A DNA stretch of 8,928 bases from JABIKK01 sp964622835 (lineage in GTDB: Archaea > Nanobdellota > Nanobdellia > SCGC-AAA011-G17 > UBA489): assembly GCA_964622835.1 (NCBI GenBank), contig CAZUSA010000011.1, positions 1 through 8,928 of the forward strand, given 5' to 3'. The notes beneath the pieces were generated by a model that had not been told where the DNA came from, did no database searches, and saw only the letters and a program-made list of their open reading frames with translations. The first letter of the stretch is position 1. Each line of letters begins with the position of its first letter. Below, piece by piece: positions 6,199-8,928 of the stretch. The translations under genes and the position numbers were made by a program.

Positions 6199-6648
6199 AT
6201 GAACAAGAAAGGATTTATTCGGACGTTGGAATCGGTGATTGCTATCATTTTGTTATTAACATTAGTGTATATGTTAGCTCCTGAACAAGAGGCTATTCCT
6301 GATAAGCCTGGTCGTGTTGATGAAGCACATCGTGCTATTTTTGATGAAGTGTTAGTGAATGCAACGATGCGTTCATGTTTAGTTAATACCGTTAGTTTCT
6401 TTGGTGCGTTAAATAATGCGAGTGGATTGTATAATGGCACTGTTATAAGTGATCCGTGTTTATTGCCGTTGTTAGAATATATTGAAAAGTATGTGCCTAC
6501 TGGGTTTGTGTTTTTAGCAGAGTTGTGTAATACGTCTGTTTCTTGTTTGGACGATGCATTGCCTGTTGATCGTGCGTTGTATGCTGAAAGTGTATGGATT
6601 GGTACAAGTACGCCAAAGATTTTTAGAGTGTATTTTTGGAAGAAGTAG
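6199..6648 (+). CDS. Minor pilin-like protein, four cysteines and four glycosylation sequons
   Basis: A 149-aa protein starting at ATG 6199, one base after the previous stop, and again reading MNKKG. Predicted cleavage after Gly5 leaves FIRTLESVIAIILLLTLVYML, with Glu at mature +6 and a single hydrophobic helix. From memory this FIRTLE-type start is typical of DPANN pilus-cluster proteins. The outer domain has cysteines at 60, 87, 110 and 116 and N-X-S/T sequons at Asn54, 73, 79 and 111, which suggests a disulphide-stabilised, possibly glycosylated surface domain. A GTG at 6187 would extend the frame by four residues into the upstream gene and bury the signal, so it is less likely. It is the last gene of the operon and its stop directly abuts the stop of the convergent methylase gene. 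Function beyond pilin-like is unknown. Confidence 0.75.
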   Translation: MNKKGFIRTLESVIAIILLLTLVYMLAPEQEAIPDKPGRVDEAHRAIFDEVLVNATMRSCLVNTVSFFGALNNASGLYNGTVISDPCLLPLLEYIEKYVPTGFVFLAELCNTSVSCLDDALPVDRALYAESVWIGTSTPKIFRVYFWKK

Positions 6649-7551
6649 CTATTTCTTTTGTAATAATGCTACAAAGAAACCATTAGTATCATAATACTGT
6701 GGCCAGATTTTTATATATTTTTTATGACTGCTTTTTGTTGTATGATCGTTGATTGAACGTGGTGTTCTATTTGTTGCGTCTTTATGGTTATGTAAGAATG
6801 TATCAATGACCATTTCATCTTCTTCTGGTTCTAAACTACACGTAGCATACGCTAATGTTCCTTTTGGTTTAAGCAAGGTCCATGCGTTTTCTAGCATTTT
6901 TTGTTGTAATTTAGCATAACGTTTGGTTATTTTTGGATTCCATTCTTTTAAGAGTTTTTTACTTCTCGCAATGTTTCCTTTGATTAATCCACTGCCTGTG
7001 CAGGGAACGTCAAGTAAGATGTTATCAAAGAGTTGTCCGCTTTCATAGTGTTCTGCTCGTTGTTGTGTTATCATAACGTTGTTTACACCGCATCGTTTAA
7101 GGTTTATTTGTAGGATTCTTTTACGAAAACTGTTTGGTTCGTTAGATATGATGGTGCCGTTGTTTCTCATTAAACACGCTAGGTGGTGTGTTTTTCCTCC
7201 TGGTGCTGCACAGAGGTCTAAGACTGTTGATCGTTGTGTTGGTTTAAGCAGTAATGCTGGTAACATGCTTGGTGATCCTTGTGAAAAGATCATGCCTTCT
7301 TTGTGTTGTTTACTTCTGCCAATGTCTCTTCGTCCTGTTTCGTGTTCAATATAGAATCCGTCACGACACCATGGTACTGACGTTAAGTTCCATCCGTCTT
7401 TTTTGAGTGATTGTTTTACTGTATGTGCTGTATGGTGCAAGGTGTTTATGCGTATGCTTTTACGTGCGAAGTGTTTACTGACTGATGCTTTGTATGTTTG
7501 AAAGTCGGTTAACAGTTCGTATTTCTTTATAAACGCTGGTTTGAAGTGCAT
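6649..7551 (-). CDS. RNA m5C methyltransferase, Nop2/Sun (NSUN) family
   Basis: A 300-aa SAM-dependent enzyme that should make 5-methylcytosine in tRNA or rRNA; the target base cannot be read from sequence. Residues 1-85 form the N-terminal RNA-binding part with the usual RKSIRINTL stretch (30-38). The Rossmann catalytic domain follows: SAM-binding motif I DLCAAPGGKT (112-121), motif IV DVPCTGSG (181-188, Cys184, product release) and motif VI ATCSLEPEEDE (236-246, Cys238, catalytic nucleophile). Both cysteines needed by the family are present and the length is normal for the short archaeal form without an added PUA domain. ATG 7551 lies 26 bp after the centre of a TATA element, suggesting a leaderless mRNA. 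It lies 33 bp downstream of the metallopeptidase gene and converges on the pilus operon. No link to pilus function is apparent. Confidence 0.95.
   Translation of the reverse strand: MHFKPAFIKKYELLTDFQTYKASVSKHFARKSIRINTLHHTAHTVKQSLKKDGWNLTSVPWCRDGFYIEHETGRRDIGRSKQHKEGMIFSQGSPSMLPALLLKPTQRSTVLDLCAAPGGKTHHLACLMRNNGTIISNEPNSFRKRILQINLKRCGVNNVMITQQRAEHYESGQLFDNILLDVPCTGSGLIKGNIARSKKLLKEWNPKITKRYAKLQQKMLENAWTLLKPKGTLAYATCSLEPEEDEMVIDTFLHNHKDATNRTPRSINDHTTKSSHKKYIKIWPQYYDTNGFFVALLQKK
6708..6723 (+). terminator. Oligo-T tracts, likely end of pilus operon transcript
   Basis: Two runs, T5 (6708-6712) and T6 (6718-6723), separated by ATATA, lie about 60-75 bases past the stop of the last pilin-like gene. 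Archaeal RNA polymerase terminates at such oligo-T tracts without a hairpin. If used, the operon mRNA would end antisense to the last codons of the methyltransferase gene. A weaker TTTCTTTT lies at 6652-6659. Confidence 0.4.
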
Positions 7552-7572
7552 ACATTTCAGAGTACAGAGTAT

Positions 7573-7580
7573 CTTTTAAA
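7573..7580 (-). promoter_or_regulatory. TATA box of RNA methyltransferase gene
   Basis: TTTAAAAG on the minus strand sits in the 33-bp gap after the metallopeptidase stop, centred 26 bp before ATG 7551. As with the two genes upstream of it, there is no Shine-Dalgarno motif and leaderless initiation is predicted. Confidence 0.55.
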
Positions 7581-7584
7581 GGTT

Positions 7585-8631
7585 TCACAACAGGGATAAT
7601 AATTGTATATGTTCTAGTCCTATTTTTCCAATCATTAAGGGCGTTAGGTCACCACCTTGTTCTGCGTAGTGTTTAATCGCAAGAAAGCCTTTCAAGTAAA
7701 TATGGTCTTTCGTAAATGCTCCTGGTTTGCTTGTATTTGTTAGTCCACGTTTTGATCTCAGAGTTAATGTCCATGCGTCGTGTTTTGGGAAGTAGTCTAA
7801 TAAGTGGTTATACACACTACTGAAGTTGTGTTTGAGACTATGGTGGTTGGCTATGACACGTCCGGCGTAGTTTCTCAAGATGGTTGGTGATAACAGTCCA
7901 TGTCTGTACTCATTGTATGCAGCAAGTCCTTCTTCGGTGACTAAGTAGTTAGGGAAACCATAGTGGAAGAGTTTGTATGGTTGTTTTGCCCCATTTTCTG
8001 CTCTTGTTGCGTGCGTTCCTATTTCGTGAATGATGAGTCGTTGCACATCAGCAGCGGTAAAGGGTCGTTTTTTGTTCAAGTATAAGACTTTATTTTTTGT
8101 ACTTACGGCTGCTCCTGCGACCATTTCTTTTTCTATGACGTCCCAGTCGTAGCGTTTTACTTTGAAGGTGTCTGAAAAGATTTTGTTTAATGATAGTCTT
8201 GAATAGGGTGTTCCTTGTTTTCTCGGTTTGTGTTTTTTTGCGTAGCGTTCCCATAAACTTTCTTCATTGGCTTCAAGAATGTGTTTTGCTTCTTTGACTA
8301 AGTCTTGTGAAGGTTTATTATATAATTGTACGGAATATTTTGTAAAGTCTCGTTTACCAATATGTTGCAACAGTGCAATCATACGTTCGAGTTCTATTAT
8401 TTTTTTACGTAAGAGTGTACCATACACACTCTTATCTGTTTCTAAGGAATGAAGTTTCTTTGTGTATTGTGTGTAATCACTTGGTTTTACTTTGTATTTG
8501 AAATGGGGGTTGTAGCAATTGTCGTTGAAGATTTTTTTACGTTCGTCATTGACGTTAATAGGATTTAAGTGGGCTATGCGTAATCGGGAAGCTACTGCGG
8601 CAAGGTCACGGTCTACTTTTGTCATCAACAT
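7585..8631 (-). CDS. DUF1704/MATCAP-family HExxxH metallopeptidase
   Basis: A 348-aa predicted zinc metallopeptidase. The core motif is HEIGTH (202-207; His202, Glu203 catalytic, His207), followed by Arg210 and the AENG stretch, then TEEGLA (232-237), whose glutamate supplies the third ligand in this family. This is the HExxTH plus [QT]EEGLA-type pattern of DUF1704, the family that includes the vertebrate tubulin tyrosine carboxypeptidase MATCAP1. An archaeal substrate is not known to me. The N-terminal 150 residues are largely helical and charged, and there is no signal peptide or membrane segment, so it is probably cytoplasmic. The end carries the usual YLKGF and GKIGLEHI segments, so the protein looks complete. 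ATG 8631 is preferred over ATG 8625 because it lies 26 bp from the TATA centre, matching the neighbouring genes. The family call is strong; the function is not. Confidence 0.9.
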   Translation of the reverse strand: MLMTKVDRDLAAVASRLRIAHLNPINVNDERKKIFNDNCYNPHFKYKVKPSDYTQYTKKLHSLETDKSVYGTLLRKKIIELERMIALLQHIGKRDFTKYSVQLYNKPSQDLVKEAKHILEANEESLWERYAKKHKPRKQGTPYSRLSLNKIFSDTFKVKRYDWDVIEKEMVAGAAVSTKNKVLYLNKKRPFTAADVQRLIIHEIGTHATRAENGAKQPYKLFHYGFPNYLVTEEGLAAYNEYRHGLLSPTILRNYAGRVIANHHSLKHNFSSVYNHLLDYFPKHDAWTLTLRSKRGLTNTSKPGAFTKDHIYLKGFLAIKHYAEQGGDLTPLMIGKIGLEHIQLLSLL

Positions 8632-8653
8632 ATGCTGTGATGAAGAGAAGTGG

Positions 8654-8660
8654 TTTATAT
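8654..8660 (-). promoter_or_regulatory. TATA box of metallopeptidase gene
   Basis: ATATAAA on the minus strand is centred 26 bp before ATG 8631 and overlaps the TAA stop of the zinc ribbon gene. The 23-bp gap has no ribosome-binding motif, which fits a leaderless transcript from this promoter, possibly alongside read-through from the upstream gene. Confidence 0.55.
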
Positions 8661-8804
8661 GAATTTGTCTGGTTCAACGTCTTTTTCGAGGACGATAGGA
8701 CCGATGTAACCACATTGTTTGCAGTGATACATGCCCGTAATTAATCCAGCGTAGATGTGTATGTTGGGATCACCGCATGAAGGACAGCATCTGATGGTTT
8801 CCAT
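8655..8804 (-). CDS. Small zinc ribbon protein, 49 aa
   Basis: A 49-aa protein with one zinc ribbon: CPSC (Cys7, Cys10) and CKQC (Cys28, Cys31) as the two knuckles, spaced by 17 residues. The second knuckle runs on as GYIGPIVLE, followed by an acidic tail. The fold class, which binds one Zn(II), is clear. The partner, whether nucleic acid or protein, is not, and it is too short to be called a transcription factor or RNA polymerase subunit. I chose ATG 8804 rather than ATG 8855. The extra 17 residues of the longer frame are basic and hydrophobic and would cover the TATA element, whereas 8804 sits 26 bp from the TATA centre like the starts of the two genes that follow. Cys6 next to Cys7 is an extra, non-motif cysteine. 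Its stop codon overlaps the TATA box of the metallopeptidase gene. Confidence 0.8.
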   Translation of the reverse strand: METIRCCPSCGDPNIHIYAGLITGMYHCKQCGYIGPIVLEKDVEPDKFI

Positions 8805-8826
8805 GGAGTTGTGGAAGAAGATAATC

Positions 8827-8834
8827 TTTAAATA
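8827..8834 (+). promoter_or_regulatory. TATA box of tRNA-Val
   Basis: TTTAAATA matches the archaeal TATA consensus and is centred about 31 bp before the first tRNA base, which predicts a 5' leader of about five nucleotides for RNase P to remove. The same bases read on the other strand serve the zinc ribbon gene. Confidence 0.7.
8827..8834 (-). promoter_or_regulatory. TATA box of zinc ribbon gene
   Basis: Read on the minus strand the element is TATTTAAA, centred 26 bp before ATG 8804. That spacing puts transcription start at or next to the A of the start codon, so the mRNA would be leaderless. No Shine-Dalgarno motif precedes this ATG. Confidence 0.55.
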
Positions 8835-8861
8835 GGCTCGTACGTGCCATCTCAAGATTGT

Positions 8862-8928
8862 GGGCCAGTGGTCTAGTCTGGTTATGGCACCGCCTTTACA
8901 AGGCGGTTATCGGAGGTTCAAATCCTCC
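8862..8928 (+). tRNA. tRNA-Val (anticodon TAC), 3' end cut by window edge
   Basis: The 5' acceptor strand is GGGCCAG. The anticodon arm is CCGCC, TTTACAA, GGCGG, with TAC at 8897-8899, so it reads valine GTA and other GTN codons by wobble. The variable loop is TTATC and the T arm is GGAGG, TTCAAAT, CCTCC. The window stops just before the 3' acceptor strand. The D arm starts GTCT with the usual AG and GG of the loop. No intron is seen in the visible part. A good TATA box lies 31 bp upstream. Confidence 0.96.

Noticed and set aside
5807..6440. Minus-strand open frames opposite the two minor-pilin-like genes
   Set aside because: They are antisense to well-supported genes with class III signals and show no recognisable domain.
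1..6648. Complete archaellum (motility) operon
   Set aside because: The ATPase and platform fit, but no ArlH, ArlF/G or other archaellum-specific accessory gene is visible, so only a pilus-like or archaellum-like call is justified.
8655..8804. TFIIS, RPB9-type or other transcription factor identity for the zinc ribbon protein
   Set aside because: Only one ribbon is present, with no acidic catalytic hairpin or second domain; 49 residues are too few for those proteins.
8805..8855. Longer start for the zinc ribbon gene at ATG 8855
   Set aside because: The extra 17 codons would run through the TATA element and the space needed by the tRNA promoter; the internal ATG fits the leaderless spacing of the neighbours.
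1..8928. CRISPR array, insertion sequence or prophage module
   Set aside because: No spaced repeats, terminal inverted repeats, transposase or integrase motifs were seen; the only direct repeat found is a 13-bp coding repeat.

Overview
The window looks like part of an archaeal chromosome, most likely from a small-genome DPANN lineage of the Woesearchaeota/Pacearchaeota type; that lineage is inferred from gene content and style, not proven. Archaeal signs are class III (KKG-type) prepilin signal peptides, an archaellum/pilus-type secretion ATPase of the FlaI/ArlI family, archaeal TATA boxes placed about 26 bp before start codons (leaderless mRNAs), and an Nop2/Sun-type RNA methylase. The DNA is AT-rich and the plus strand is rich in G and T throughout, even where the genes lie on the minus strand.

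Positions 1-6648 (+ strand) hold one tightly packed operon for a type IV pilus-like or archaellum-like surface filament. In order: the end of a major pilin-like protein (cut by the window edge), a paralogous pilin starting at TTG 452, a third pilin-like protein with an RGQ cleavage site, the FlaI-like assembly ATPase, a 57-aa helical protein overlapping both neighbours (3162-3335), two separate T2SSF platform membrane proteins (407 and 282 aa), and two cysteine-bearing minor-pilin-like proteins that both begin MNKKG. Signal removal would need a prepilin peptidase, which is not in this window. The ATPase and the paired platform proteins would drive assembly, the first three genes probably supply filament subunits, and the last two may be minor, tip or initiating subunits.

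Positions 6649-8804 (- strand) hold three housekeeping-type genes that meet the operon tail to tail with no gap. Reading in their own direction they are a 49-aa zinc ribbon protein, a DUF1704/MATCAP-family HExxxH metallopeptidase, and an RNA m5C methyltransferase. Each has its own TATA element centred about 26 bp before the chosen ATG, which suggests leaderless single-gene transcription. By contrast, several pilus-operon genes have recognisable Shine-Dalgarno motifs.

Positions 8862-8928 (+ strand) hold most of a tRNA-Val (anticodon TAC), cut at the right edge. Its TATA box is the same palindromic element that serves the divergent zinc ribbon gene. No CRISPR array, transposon or integrase is visible, and no stretch over 300 bp lacks a gene.
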